Positions 1 to 9,236 of a DNA stretch of 64,000 bases are shown here, piece by piece. The stretch is from contig JACKPC010000001.1 in NCBI GenBank assembly GCA_024233835.1, positions 434,001 through 498,000 on the forward strand. The letters are read 5' to 3'. The notes beneath the pieces are model-generated. The model had not been told where the DNA came from. It did not search any database and saw only the letters and a program-made list of their open reading frames with translations. The DNA is from Leptospiraceae bacterium (lineage in GTDB: Bacteria; Spirochaetota; Leptospiria; Leptospirales; Leptospiraceae). A program made the translations under genes and the position numbers. Numbering within the stretch: the first letter of the stretch is position 1; every line of letters begins with the position of its first letter.

Positions 1-1
1 A

Positions 2-841
2 GCTGCCTACTATGAAAAAGAAGCCAAGGGAGTGGAATTTCCCTTCCCGAAACTTTTCGGAAAACTGGCTGACGTCCTTTTAGAAAGATATAAATTAGAA
101 GAAAACCGCTTTATGGATGCACTGGCAGAAATCTCAAGAATTAACTATGATAATGCCAAAAGAAACCCAAAAGCTCAAACCAGAACCTGGTTTATGAACA
201 AAGAACATGCAGTGCAGAGAGGTGGCCCTAACAATATGTCCGTCGGGGGAAGACTTTGCATTACCGACTGTTCTCAGGTAACAGACGGTGCGGCTGTTGT
301 GGTTCTCGCTTCTAAAGATTATACGAAAGATTATGCCAAAAAAAGAGATCTGAAAGTAGATGATATTCCTACCATGAAAGGCTGGGGACACAGAGTTGCT
401 CCGATTACTTTCGAAGCCAAGGTTGCTGAGTCAGAAGGGGACAAGTATGTACTACCCTGGACCCGCAGAACTGTAAAAGATGCCTACAAGCGTGCTGACC
501 TCGATGTAAAAGATATAGATGTTTTTGAAACTCATGACTGTTTTACTTCGAGCGAATACGCTGCAATTTCTGCTTTCGGCATTACCGAACCCGGAAAGGA
601 ACACGAAGCCATTGAAGACGGAACGATTGATTTTAAAGGTAAAAAACCGATTAATCCGAGCGGTGGTCTTATTGGTGCCGGACACCCGGTAGGAGCCAGC
701 GGAGTCAGGATGATGCTCGATATTTACAAGCAGGTAACCGGAACAGCCGGGGACTACCAGGTGAAAGGAGCCAAAAACGGCCTGATGCTGAATATTGGTG
801 GCTCAGCTACAACTAATATGGTGTTTATCGTAGGTAGATAG
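2..841 (+). CDS. Thiolase family protein (acetyl-CoA acyltransferase, SCP2-type), 5' partial
   Basis: The frame is open from base 2, so the N-terminal half lies outside the window; the GTG at 32 is internal. Visible parts are the C-terminal half of a thiolase: a HDCF motif at 535-546 (the active-site histidine loop of SCP2-type thiolases) and the GAGHPVGASG glycine/histidine block near 675-705, which holds the second catalytic histidine. Thiolases condense or cleave acyl-CoA, here probably in fatty-acid or short-chain acyl-CoA metabolism. The nucleophilic cysteine would be in the missing half. The next gene starts on the last base of the stop codon, suggesting a shared transcript. Family is clear; substrate cannot be told. 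Confidence 0.85.
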   Translation, partial: AAYYEKEAKGVEFPFPKLFGKLADVLLERYKLEENRFMDALAEISRINYDNAKRNPKAQTRTWFMNKEHAVQRGGPNNMSVGGRLCITDCSQVTDGAAVVVLASKDYTKDYAKKRDLKVDDIPTMKGWGHRVAPITFEAKVAESEGDKYVLPWTRRTVKDAYKRADLDVKDIDVFETHDCFTSSEYAAISAFGITEPGKEHEAIEDGTIDFKGKKPINPSGGLIGAGHPVGASGVRMMLDIYKQVTGTAGDYQVKGAKNGLMLNIGGSATTNMVFIVGR

Positions 842-1272
842 TGGAAAACGAATCCCGGAGTAACGCTATTCATGTGTATTTAGTCCGTTTTGCGGTAATT
901 TTTGTATTATGGGAAGTCATTGCCTTCCCATTACGGCTGCTCTTTTTTTCAGCAGATACAAATACTGCAAATGAACTCATGACCCGTTTCCTTCCGGGAT
1001 TTTTTTGGACCGGCATTTTTACTGCTGATATAATTTCCGTTGCTTTTATTGGGGTCCTTTGTGATCTTCTACGTCCTGTTGTTCCGAGAGGAATCTATGG
1101 AGGTCTTACCCTCGGTTTTTTATTTTCTGTCAGTGCTTACTCAGGCCTGGTGGTTATGCTTATCAGCTTGAATATTTTACCCGTTTTTATAATTTTAAAA
1201 CTGGGAGCCTATCTATTTCTTCAAAGTTTAATTCTCTGCACGGCTTATTTTATCCAGGATTTCATTTCCTGA
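841..1272 (+). CDS. Small four-helix membrane protein, unknown function
   Basis: 143 residues, starting with GTG that shares one base with the thiolase stop (TAGTG), so translation is probably coupled. Four hydrophobic stretches (about residues 12-34, 52-75, 84-108 and 111-137) predict an inner-membrane protein with short loops. No catalytic motif or known family was recognised. The coupling to the thiolase gene is the only functional hint and is weak. Confidence 0.65.
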   Translation: MENESRSNAIHVYLVRFAVIFVLWEVIAFPLRLLFFSADTNTANELMTRFLPGFFWTGIFTADIISVAFIGVLCDLLRPVVPRGIYGGLTLGFLFSVSAYSGLVVMLISLNILPVFIILKLGAYLFLQSLILCTAYFIQDFIS

Positions 1273-1311
1273 ATACTTTCTCAAAAACCTAAAAATTTAC
1301 TAAAAAATTTA

Positions 1312-1339
1312 TTGTTTCTTGTACAAGAGATTGTATACT
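1312..1339 (+). promoter_or_regulatory. Candidate sigma70-type promoter with a palindrome in the spacer
   Basis: TTGTTT (1312-1317) and TATACT (1334-1339) are 16 bases apart, 24 bases before the ATG at 1364. The 10-bp perfect palindrome CTTGTACAAG (1318-1327) fills much of the spacer, where a repressor dimer could block RNA polymerase. The call rests on pattern alone. Confidence 0.4.
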
Positions 1340-1363
1340 GTTTGCGGTTTACAAGGAACATTT

Positions 1364-4336
1364 ATGGATTGGTTTTTGCTCTCTTACTATTCAATCGGTG
1401 TATTTGCCTGTTTTTTAATCAGCTTCATTATGTCTATATTTCTCGGCACCAGAAGAGGAGCATCCGATACTACGAAATGGCTGGCAGGCCTTTTTTTAGG
1501 TTTTACCGGAATGTTCTTCGGATATTTCATGGCCTACTCCACCTTTCATGAATTAGGAGCTTATCATAGATATCTAACAACCCTGGTAATCATAGGAAAT
1601 GCCAGTTTTGTAGGCTTTTCTTATAATTTTCCAAGAAATGAGAATCCCAGGGAATTTAAATATATCACCGGTCTGGCCTTTATCATAGCAATAACTACTT
1701 ATATTATTTTCTTTTATCAGAATCTAAATATAGAAAAATTTTACGATTTCGAAGCCCATCATTACAATTTTGATGCCGGAAAAATTATGGCTGTCTTTAT
1801 CTTATTAGAATTTATACTATCTTTGAATATTCTAATTCGCAAAACCATTCGTTATTCCGAGTATCACGGAAAACTCAAAAATAAATTTCTAATCGGAGTA
1901 TATAAATTCTTCTTTCCTAAGGGCAAGGATGCGGAAGCTACCAAGAGTTATACGAAAGCTTTATTCTTATTAATCGGTATTGGAATTATCAATAGTCTTC
2001 ATAAAACCGGGGTTATCACCTACGACCAGTATGCATTTTTGTATGCTACAGGCTCTCTCCTTGTCAGTTTTTATATTGTTCTTACTTATTTGAACAACTC
2101 ACCGGAACCTACCAGCTTCATGGTAAAGCTTCTCGGAATCACCCTAGTAACCCTTCTTCTGGTTATGGGTTTTGTAGGTAAAATTGCTCTTGAAGTAAAC
2201 GAGTCCGATTATGACAACCAGAGGATTACAGAGGTTAAAAACGCCAGGGAGCATATCTTAAAAAAAGAGTTTGAGGTATTACCGGAAGGCATCCAATATG
2301 TTCTATCCCGGCCCTTAGAAGGAGGAGTTTTTCAGGATAAATATGAACTCCTGTTTTCAAGACAGAATGAATACAAGCTTAGCCTGGAAGAAATCTATAA
2401 GGCTGAAGCTACAGATAAAGAAAGAGAATTCGAAGCACAAAAGCAAAAGATCCATAAAAAATTTTCCGGTATGAGTGAAGACGAACTCAAGCGTCTGGCT
2501 TTGGAGCAAATCAACCTGAGAAAGTTTGAATCCTATAAACGGGGATACCGAAATGCCGGTAAACTTTTTACACACTTCTTGTTTATCCATGATAATACTC
2601 TGTACGAAGTTGGATACAGCTATTATGAATACAGACAGCATACCGATAGAACAGCAAGAAAAGTATGGTATATTATTATCTTTGCCAGTATTGTTACCCT
2701 GATTACCTTTCCCCGCTTTTTCCGCACCAGTCTCGTGGAACCTCTTGATAATCTTTTAGAAGGTGTAAGAAAAGTAAACCACGGTAATCTGGAACTCGAA
2801 GTTCCTATAAAAAGTCACGATGAAATTGGTTTCCTGGCTACTTCTTTTAACTCGATGGTGGTTTCGATTCGGGATGCTAGAAGAGAATTACAGGACTATG
2901 CAGATAATCTTGAACATAAGGTTCAGGATAGAACCAGGGAAGTCCAGGATAAAATGGAAGAAGTACATAAGCTAAAGGTTCAGCAGGATGGAGATTATTT
3001 TCTAACGTCTTTATTAGCAAAACCTTTATTTTATAACGCCAATAAATCAGGTTTTGTAAAAACGGATTTTATTATTCATCAGAAAAAGCAATTCGAATTT
3101 CGAAATCGAAAATCGGAATTAGGTGGTGATATCTGTTTAACCGGTAATCTTCGACTCGGTAAAAAAGAGTCTTATAAGCGATACACAGTAGCTATCAATG
3201 GAGATGCAATGGGGAAATCCATGCAGGGTGCCGGGGGTTCTCTGGTTATGGGAGTAGTCATGAATTCTATCCTTGCCCGCTCTGCCGCCAATGATAGGAT
3301 TTTAGACTTAAGCCCGGCTGAATGGCTAAGCAAAACCTATCAGGAAGTTCATTCTGTCTTTAAATCTTTCAACGGAACTATGGTCATCTCTGCTGTATTT
3401 TTTGTTGTAGATGACGAAACAGGAGATTGCTGGTATTTTAACGCAGAACACCCTTTTACTGTTTTATTTCGAGATGGTAAAGCCTCCTTTATTGAAAATG
3501 ATTTGAAGTTAAGAAAGTTAGGTCTGGATTCGGAAATCGAATTTCAAGTATATGATTTTCGAATGAAGCCGGGTGATGTACTGATTCTCGGTTCGGACGG
3601 CAGAGACGATATAAACCTGAGTCCAAACCAACCTTTTAAAACTTTAAATGAAGATGAATTTTTATTCTTAAGGCATGTGGAAAAGGGCAATGGAATCCTC
3701 GAAGAAATTGTGGCTTCTATTGAAAATACGGGTGAATTAACCGATGACCTTTCCTTATTAAGAATTGGCTTCAAAGAAGGTATACTGGAAGAAGAATCTT
3801 TCGAACTTAACTCACTCAATACAAACACAGCTTTAGAGAACATATACCATAATATTTCCGAGAGTGAAGAAATTACAAAATCCAAAGTATTGGAGAAAGT
3901 GTATAAAGAAGCCAAGGAAAAATATGAATCCGGTGAAATAGAACGATCTATAGAAATTTTGAGAGAAAACTATCATAACGGGAATTCCAGTAAAAAAATT
4001 GCAAGACTTCTTGGACTTTTATACTTTAAAAATAAACAATATAAAGAAGCAGCCAATCTGCTCAGTGAATACCTTGAACAGGATTCCGAACAGGCAGATC
4101 TATGGTACTACCTTTCCGTTTCTCAAAAAAGAATTGGCGAGCTGGCAATGTCGATCAATTCATCCAGGTTCTTATACGACATGAAACCGGATCATCTACC
4201 TAACCTCTTAAGTCTTTCGTTTCTTCTCTTTGAAATTGGAGAAACTCGTGAAGCGAGGCAATTTGCAGAAGAAGCTCTTTCCTACAAACCCGGCGTTGCC
4301 CAGGTGAAAAAGCTGGAGAAAATTTTAAATTCATAA
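1364..4336 (+). CDS. 7TM-type membrane protein with HAMP, SpoIIE (PP2C) phosphatase and TPR domains
   Basis: 990 residues from ATG 1364, which has AAGGAA upstream; an upstream TTG would add 15 unlikely residues. The order is: about seven membrane helices (1-245), another helix (about 260-282), an extracytoplasmic segment, a helix near 440-458, HAMP (about 462-512), a short coiled coil, a SpoIIE-type PP2C Ser/Thr phosphatase domain (about 590-790, with GGDI and later GSDGRDD acidic metal-site motifs), and TPR repeats to the end. By family it should sense a signal at the membrane and dephosphorylate a STAS anti-sigma-antagonist, of which several are encoded in this window. Its target is inferred, not shown. 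Confidence 0.88.
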   Translation: MDWFLLSYYSIGVFACFLISFIMSIFLGTRRGASDTTKWLAGLFLGFTGMFFGYFMAYSTFHELGAYHRYLTTLVIIGNASFVGFSYNFPRNENPREFKYITGLAFIIAITTYIIFFYQNLNIEKFYDFEAHHYNFDAGKIMAVFILLEFILSLNILIRKTIRYSEYHGKLKNKFLIGVYKFFFPKGKDAEATKSYTKALFLLIGIGIINSLHKTGVITYDQYAFLYATGSLLVSFYIVLTYLNNSPEPTSFMVKLLGITLVTLLLVMGFVGKIALEVNESDYDNQRITEVKNAREHILKKEFEVLPEGIQYVLSRPLEGGVFQDKYELLFSRQNEYKLSLEEIYKAEATDKEREFEAQKQKIHKKFSGMSEDELKRLALEQINLRKFESYKRGYRNAGKLFTHFLFIHDNTLYEVGYSYYEYRQHTDRTARKVWYIIIFASIVTLITFPRFFRTSLVEPLDNLLEGVRKVNHGNLELEVPIKSHDEIGFLATSFNSMVVSIRDARRELQDYADNLEHKVQDRTREVQDKMEEVHKLKVQQDGDYFLTSLLAKPLFYNANKSGFVKTDFIIHQKKQFEFRNRKSELGGDICLTGNLRLGKKESYKRYTVAINGDAMGKSMQGAGGSLVMGVVMNSILARSAANDRILDLSPAEWLSKTYQEVHSVFKSFNGTMVISAVFFVVDDETGDCWYFNAEHPFTVLFRDGKASFIENDLKLRKLGLDSEIEFQVYDFRMKPGDVLILGSDGRDDINLSPNQPFKTLNEDEFLFLRHVEKGNGILEEIVASIENTGELTDDLSLLRIGFKEGILEEESFELNSLNTNTALENIYHNISESEEITKSKVLEKVYKEAKEKYESGEIERSIEILRENYHNGNSSKKIARLLGLLYFKNKQYKEAANLLSEYLEQDSEQADLWYYLSVSQKRIGELAMSINSSRFLYDMKPDHLPNLLSLSFLLFEIGETREARQFAEEALSYKPGVAQVKKLEKILNS

Positions 4337-4401
4337 GAGCCTGTCTGAAAATGAAGCTGCAGGCTCTTGCAGCTTGCTTTTCTTTAATAGATAAGTCTAT
4401 T
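4335..4401 (+). promoter_or_regulatory. Overlapping hairpins after the SpoIIE gene (terminator or attenuator)
   Basis: Two mutually exclusive stems overlap: AAGAGCCTG/CAGGCTCTT (4335-4343 with 4360-4368) and AAGCTGC/GCAGCTT (4354-4360 with 4369-4375). The second is followed by a T-rich run. A third small stem, AATAGA/TCTATT, lies at 4386-4401. The arrangement resembles a terminator with an alternative anti-terminator fold ahead of the histidine kinase gene. Confidence 0.4.
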
Positions 4402-4482
4402 TTAAGACACGCTGTAAGAAAAAAAATAGCTTCCAAAAATATTGCTATTGACCCTAAGACGAAAAACGGAAAAGGATATGTT

Positions 4483-4521
4483 ATGAAAACTCAGTTTCAG
4501 GTGGATATTATCCTTGGATGA
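4483..4521 (+). other. Possible 12-codon leader peptide before the histidine kinase
   Basis: ATG at 4483 opens a 12-residue frame (MKTQFQVDIILG) whose TGA ends two bases before the kinase ATG at 4523. The kinase has no good ribosome site of its own, so coupling through this leader is plausible. It may instead be the remains of a longer N-terminus in another frame. Confidence 0.25.
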
Positions 4522-4522
4522 A

Positions 4523-6112
4523 ATGATACTACAGGCAATTATTGAAAACTCCTCAGCTTTTATTTATATAAAAAATAAGGAAGGTAGATATACGGTTTTG
4601 AGTAAAAGCCTTCTCTCATTAGCCGGTCTGAATGAGTCATACCAAATGAAGCATTGTACTGAGATTCTTCCCTTTCTACATACCGAGCCCATTATAGCAA
4701 ATGATAAAAAAGTTTTAGAAACAGGTTTAAGCCTAAATACAGAAGAACGATTTCGCTTACATAATAGGGAATATATCCTTCATACCCAGAAAATTCCTAT
4801 CCAGGACCAAAATGGAAAAGTTGTATCCGTTTGTAGTATTTCCCATGAAGTAACAGGTTTTAAAACTACAGAAGAATCTATTAAAAAAATTTTTTCATCC
4901 ATTTATCACAAACATAATGCAGCTTTTTTTACTTCCCTGGTAAAGTCACTTTCGGAAACCATTCATTCTGACTATACCTATATAGGAAAAGTAAATTCTG
5001 AAATAACGAATATCGAAACCCTTGCTTTATATCACAGAGGTGCAATCATTCCAAACATTCAGTATGAACTCAAAAACACTCCCTGTGAATCCGTGATCAG
5101 TAAAAAAAATTATCTATACACCGAACAACTACCGGAGAACTTCTCAGAACTTCTATTTCATGCAAACACCGATCTTTCTGCATATATCGGCGTTCCCCTG
5201 ATTAACTCGAAAAATTCGGTTATTGGCATACTCATTGCACTCTATAAAAATCCTTTAGCCTCGCATACCTATATTCATGAATTACTCACAATTTTTTCCG
5301 GCTGGATCTCTACAGAGATTGAAAGGTGTGAAAAAGAAGAGAGTCTTATTGAATTAAATGCATCTCTCGAAGAAAGGGTACTGCAACGAACAAAAGGACT
5401 CGAAGCCTTAAACCGGGAATTAGAAGCCTTTTCCTATTCCGTTTCTCATGACTTAAGAGCTCCTCTACGCGCCATAGACGGATATAGCGAAGCCCTTATA
5501 GAAGAATATACAGAAGCTCTGGATAAAGAAGGACTTTTTTACTGCAAGAGGCTTCGTGCCAGAGTAAAAGAAATGAATGAATTGATTTCCGATCTTTTAG
5601 TACTTTCTAATTTAAGTAGAAAATCTATGGAAATTACAAAAGTCAATTTAAGTCAACTGGCCAATGAAATTATAGACAAGCTTCGTACCTCAAATTCAGA
5701 AGAAAAAGAACTTCATATTTTTATAGCTCCAAATCTAACTGCCTACGGTGATAAAGGGCTTTTAAAAATTTTATTATCCAATCTTTTAGATAATGCCTGG
5801 AAATATTCAGGTATTCGGCGTACCATTTTTATTGAATTTAATGTTTTAGCACAGGATAATAAACAAGTATTCTTTGTAAAAGATAAAGGAATTGGCTTCG
5901 ATATGAAATATTCAAACCGTTTATTCACTGCATTTAGCCGCTTACATAATTCAGAAAATTTTGAAGGCCAGGGTATCGGCCTTGCAACAGTATACAGAAT
6001 TATTAATAAACATTCCGGTAAAATTTGGGCAGAGTCAGAACCGGATAAGGGAGCCACTTTTTTCTTTTCTCTCCCGGATACTATCGATTATATGGATAAT
6101 CCGTATATATAG
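4523..6112 (+). CDS. PAS-GAF hybrid sensor histidine kinase
   Basis: 529 residues from ATG 4523. A PAS domain (about 1-110) is followed by a GAF domain (about 125-270), a coiled linker, the HisKA dimerisation domain with H-box SHDLRAPLRAIDGY (about 305-315), and an HATPase domain with N-box NLLDNAWKYS, G1 box KDKGIGFD and G2 box GQGIGLA. All catalytic boxes look intact. No membrane helix is seen, so it is probably cytoplasmic. The next gene, 32 bases downstream, encodes a REC-GGDEF-EAL protein that may be its partner. The architecture resembles phytochrome-type kinases, but no chromophore-binding region was identified. Confidence 0.88.
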   Translation: MILQAIIENSSAFIYIKNKEGRYTVLSKSLLSLAGLNESYQMKHCTEILPFLHTEPIIANDKKVLETGLSLNTEERFRLHNREYILHTQKIPIQDQNGKVVSVCSISHEVTGFKTTEESIKKIFSSIYHKHNAAFFTSLVKSLSETIHSDYTYIGKVNSEITNIETLALYHRGAIIPNIQYELKNTPCESVISKKNYLYTEQLPENFSELLFHANTDLSAYIGVPLINSKNSVIGILIALYKNPLASHTYIHELLTIFSGWISTEIERCEKEESLIELNASLEERVLQRTKGLEALNRELEAFSYSVSHDLRAPLRAIDGYSEALIEEYTEALDKEGLFYCKRLRARVKEMNELISDLLVLSNLSRKSMEITKVNLSQLANEIIDKLRTSNSEEKELHIFIAPNLTAYGDKGLLKILLSNLLDNAWKYSGIRRTIFIEFNVLAQDNKQVFFVKDKGIGFDMKYSNRLFTAFSRLHNSENFEGQGIGLATVYRIINKHSGKIWAESEPDKGATFFFSLPDTIDYMDNPYI

Positions 6113-6144
6113 CCTGTTAAGCTTTGTCAAGGAGACTTGGTATA

Positions 6145-7845
6145 ATGAAAGAGACAGATATTAAAATTTTTCTAATAGAAGATTCTGAAGATGATGCTAT
6201 CTTATTACAAAGGCGATTAAAAAAAGAAGGTTTTCACTTTAAGATTAAACGTATATCAAAAATACAGGACTTAGCCTATACCCTCGAATCATTTAATCCT
6301 GATATTGTAATCACCGATCATAACCTTAACTTCTTTGACTCTAATGAAGTAATTAAAATTGTCAGGCAGTATGATAAAGATTTGCCGATCATAATTGTTT
6401 CCGGAGAAATCGGCGAGGAAATTGCAATCAATGCCATGAGGGCAGGAGCCAGTGATTATATAATGAAAGATAATTTAATGCGACTTGGACCTGTCATCGA
6501 AAGAGAACTTCGCGAAGCCGAATCCAGAAAAGGTCAAAGAATCGCAGAAGAAACGATTCGCTTCATGGCCTATCACGACCCTTTAACCGGCTTAACCAAT
6601 CGTTTTGAACTGGAAAGAAGTTTAAAAGATATACTGGATTCTTCAAAGAGAACGGGGGATACTCATTGCTTATTGTATCTCGATCTCGATCAATTTAAAG
6701 TCATCAACGATACTTGCGGACACATTGCTGGTGATGAATTACTAAAGCAGGTTTCCTTGATTATGGAACAGGCTATCGGAAGAAATGCAATCCTGGCAAG
6801 ACTTGGTGGAGATGAATTTGCTATTCTTTTAAAAAACTGCAAAATAAACCAGGCAAAAAAAATCGGCTATAATATTTTAAAAATCTTAAGTGACTTTCGC
6901 TTTAACTGGTTGGACAAAATGTTCAGTATAAGCGGAAGCATCGGAGCATTAGAAATAACATCGAGTTATGAGAATATTAACGAAATGTTAAGTATGGCCG
7001 ATATAGCCTGCTATGCTGCTAAAGACGCGGGACGAAATCGCCTACAGGTCTATTCCCACGGAGACAGTGAAATGACCTTCCGCAGGGAAGAACTCCGCTG
7101 GCTCAGCCGCTTGAATGAGGGAATTGTTAAACAGCGCCTGGTTCTTTTTAAACAGGAAATTATTCCCTTACAGAATGATGAGAGAACTTTCTATGAATTT
7201 TTGTTGCGTATGCGGGGAAATAATGGAGAACTAATTTTACCGGGGGCTTTTATTCCCGCAGCAGAGCGTTATAACCTGATGCCTATTGTTGATAGATGGG
7301 TTATTGAAAATGTTTTAATCTATATAAAAACGGAATATGCAAAAAAGGCTATAGTTCCGGGTAAGGTAAAATTTTTCATAAATCTTTCCGGAGCCAGTTT
7401 AAGCGATGATACTTTTTTTGATTTTGTTATTGATAAGATAGAATCTTCTGAAATATCACCGGATTTTCTCTGTTTTGAGATTACAGAAACCAGTGCGCTC
7501 TCCGATATGAAAAAAACTATAGACTTCATTAATCTGGTACGCTCTAAAGGAAGTAGTTTTGCTCTGGATGACTTCGGTTCCGGAATGTGCTCCTATGGTT
7601 ATCTAAAAAGCCTGCCGGTAGATTTTCTAAAAATCGATGGTTCTTTTGTCAGTGATATGATGGAAGATCCGATGGACTACGCCATTGTCGAATCAATTAA
7701 TAAAATCAGTCATATCATAGGTTTAAAAACAATAGCAGAATATGTTGAAAATGATGAGGTTCTAAAAGAACTCATTAAATTAGGAATAGACTTTGCGCAG
7801 GGATTTGGAATATCCCGGCCTTCAGCCCTACACCCGGAAACCTAA
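6145..7845 (+). CDS. Response regulator with REC, GGDEF and EAL domains (cyclic-di-GMP turnover)
   Basis: 566 residues from ATG 6145, preceded by a strong AAGGAGA site. The REC domain (about 1-120) has the acidic pair in IEDSEDD and a phospho-acceptor Asp in ITDHNL. The GGDEF domain (about 140-300) keeps the full RLGGDEF signature, so diguanylate cyclase activity is likely. The EAL domain (about 315-560) has YEFLLRM at the EAL position, with the ITET, LDDFGSG and LKIDG motifs typical of an active phosphodiesterase, though the EAL triplet itself is EFL. It could be bifunctional and is probably controlled by the kinase just upstream. It overlaps the convergent next gene by 4 bases. Confidence 0.88.
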   Translation: MKETDIKIFLIEDSEDDAILLQRRLKKEGFHFKIKRISKIQDLAYTLESFNPDIVITDHNLNFFDSNEVIKIVRQYDKDLPIIIVSGEIGEEIAINAMRAGASDYIMKDNLMRLGPVIERELREAESRKGQRIAEETIRFMAYHDPLTGLTNRFELERSLKDILDSSKRTGDTHCLLYLDLDQFKVINDTCGHIAGDELLKQVSLIMEQAIGRNAILARLGGDEFAILLKNCKINQAKKIGYNILKILSDFRFNWLDKMFSISGSIGALEITSSYENINEMLSMADIACYAAKDAGRNRLQVYSHGDSEMTFRREELRWLSRLNEGIVKQRLVLFKQEIIPLQNDERTFYEFLLRMRGNNGELILPGAFIPAAERYNLMPIVDRWVIENVLIYIKTEYAKKAIVPGKVKFFINLSGASLSDDTFFDFVIDKIESSEISPDFLCFEITETSALSDMKKTIDFINLVRSKGSSFALDDFGSGMCSYGYLKSLPVDFLKIDGSFVSDMMEDPMDYAIVESINKISHIIGLKTIAEYVENDEVLKELIKLGIDFAQGFGISRPSALHPET

Positions 7846-9230
7846 GCAAAAATATTTAACATTTCCTGAATATTATAATAATAAAATGGAAATGTTCTTT
7901 CCTTTTGTAGATTCATTGTGGTTTCGTATTCTTTTAACTCTTCTTCTGAAGGTAGTATTTTTTTATCCTGTAAAATTAACCTGATATCTTGGTGTAAAGC
8001 TTGAATACTCTTATTTATAGACTTCTTATCCGCTCCTGCTTCTTGTAATTTTCCTAAAAGTTCTAATTTCTTTAAATACAGGGGGTTATCTTTCTCTAAA
8101 AATTTTTCAGGAGAAAATTCATAGACACGCTGAATTTTCGTATATTCAGTTTTATCTATACATTTAGACAAAATTTCTTCAGGTATCTGCAAGTTCATAG
8201 TGCAACTGACAACCGAATAAGAAGATGCCTTATAAGAAAAAAATTTCTCAAATAGTTTATCTCCTATCACTTCATAACGCTTTCCTCCGGTTCCATGGAC
8301 AAAATACTCAGCCAAAAACATACGAACATACATACTTAAGGTTATAGCCGAGGGAAATATGGTTTCTTTCTGTATATTCATTTTGTCAGATAAACGATTT
8401 CTATTGCCATTTTCATAAATCCAAAAAGGTAAATCAGCTCCGGTAAGATCTGGCAATGGCTGTGCGTGATTTTTAATCCTGTGTTCTATTCGATAATCCT
8501 TCAAAGCTTGATTATGAATTTCTCGAAAACTTCCTCCATGGGAATATATGCATTCCATAAACTCTTGAAATGCTTCAGAAGCAAGGAGTTCTGTGCTGCG
8601 AATCGTATAGACTTCGATTCCATTTTCATGCAAAAATTCAGTCCTAATCTTTTCACTGATCCATACTAAATCTTTTTTGCTATATAGAGACTGTAAAATA
8701 AATTTAAGATTTTTTAAAATATAGTTTCTTCTTTCTTGAGAAAAAAAAGAAGGAAGGTGCTCTATGGAATTTTCTATACAGGAAGAGAGCTTTGAAAAAA
8801 AATCTAAATCAATAGAGGGATTTAAGAATAAACCTTCTTTATTCAAATAAGAAATATTTCGTTTTTCTAAAAAACCGGATTTGAGTTCATGAGGAAAGGA
8901 ATATTCATATTCTTCTGTATCCGTCTCTACCAGTATATGTATGGCATACCCATTCACTTCTTTAGCCAGTGAATGGGAAAACAGATCTTTGATTAAAATA
9001 CCCGGATGATGAAAGCCGGGTTGATGCCCCGTAAAAATCAGAGGTTTATCTATGTATTCAAGTCCGAGATTCTTAAAGCAGCTTTTTCTTGCCTTCTCTC
9101 GAAGTAAATTAAATTTTTCCTGATAAAAAAAAGAAGGGGTCTGATCTTTTAGATTGTTAGAATATTTATGAATATCATTTTTTGCTTCTTCTATAGAACC
9201 CTCACAGATAAACTTTTGATACTCCTGCAT
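7842..9230 (-). CDS. Uncharacterised protein with a TGHQPG motif (possible BshC-like partner of the LmbE deacetylase)
   Basis: 462 residues from ATG 9230; a GTG at 9236 is also possible. The N-terminal part has IFTGHQPGFHHPG, resembling the TGQQ-G loop of BshC, the cysteine-adding enzyme of bacillithiol synthesis. The following HPGILIKD residues differ from typical BshC and recall another uncharacterised family. A LVETDTEEYEY segment follows. The gene sits directly after, and was probably co-translated with, a PIG-L/LmbE deacetylase, which in bacillithiol producers is the partner activity. Function is a hypothesis from context plus one motif. Confidence 0.55.
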   Translation of the reverse strand: MQEYQKFICEGSIEEAKNDIHKYSNNLKDQTPSFFYQEKFNLLREKARKSCFKNLGLEYIDKPLIFTGHQPGFHHPGILIKDLFSHSLAKEVNGYAIHILVETDTEEYEYSFPHELKSGFLEKRNISYLNKEGLFLNPSIDLDFFSKLSSCIENSIEHLPSFFSQERRNYILKNLKFILQSLYSKKDLVWISEKIRTEFLHENGIEVYTIRSTELLASEAFQEFMECIYSHGGSFREIHNQALKDYRIEHRIKNHAQPLPDLTGADLPFWIYENGNRNRLSDKMNIQKETIFPSAITLSMYVRMFLAEYFVHGTGGKRYEVIGDKLFEKFFSYKASSYSVVSCTMNLQIPEEILSKCIDKTEYTKIQRVYEFSPEKFLEKDNPLYLKKLELLGKLQEAGADKKSINKSIQALHQDIRLILQDKKILPSEEELKEYETTMNLQKERTFPFYYYNIQEMLNIFA

Positions 9231-9236
9231 ATTCAC

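Noticed and set aside
1312..1551. 79-codon frame overlapping the SpoIIE start
   Set aside because: It is in another frame over the membrane-helix region and has no ribosome site.
7842..9230. Firm BshC assignment
   Set aside because: Only one loop resembles BshC and the residues after it differ, so the call is left as a possibility.
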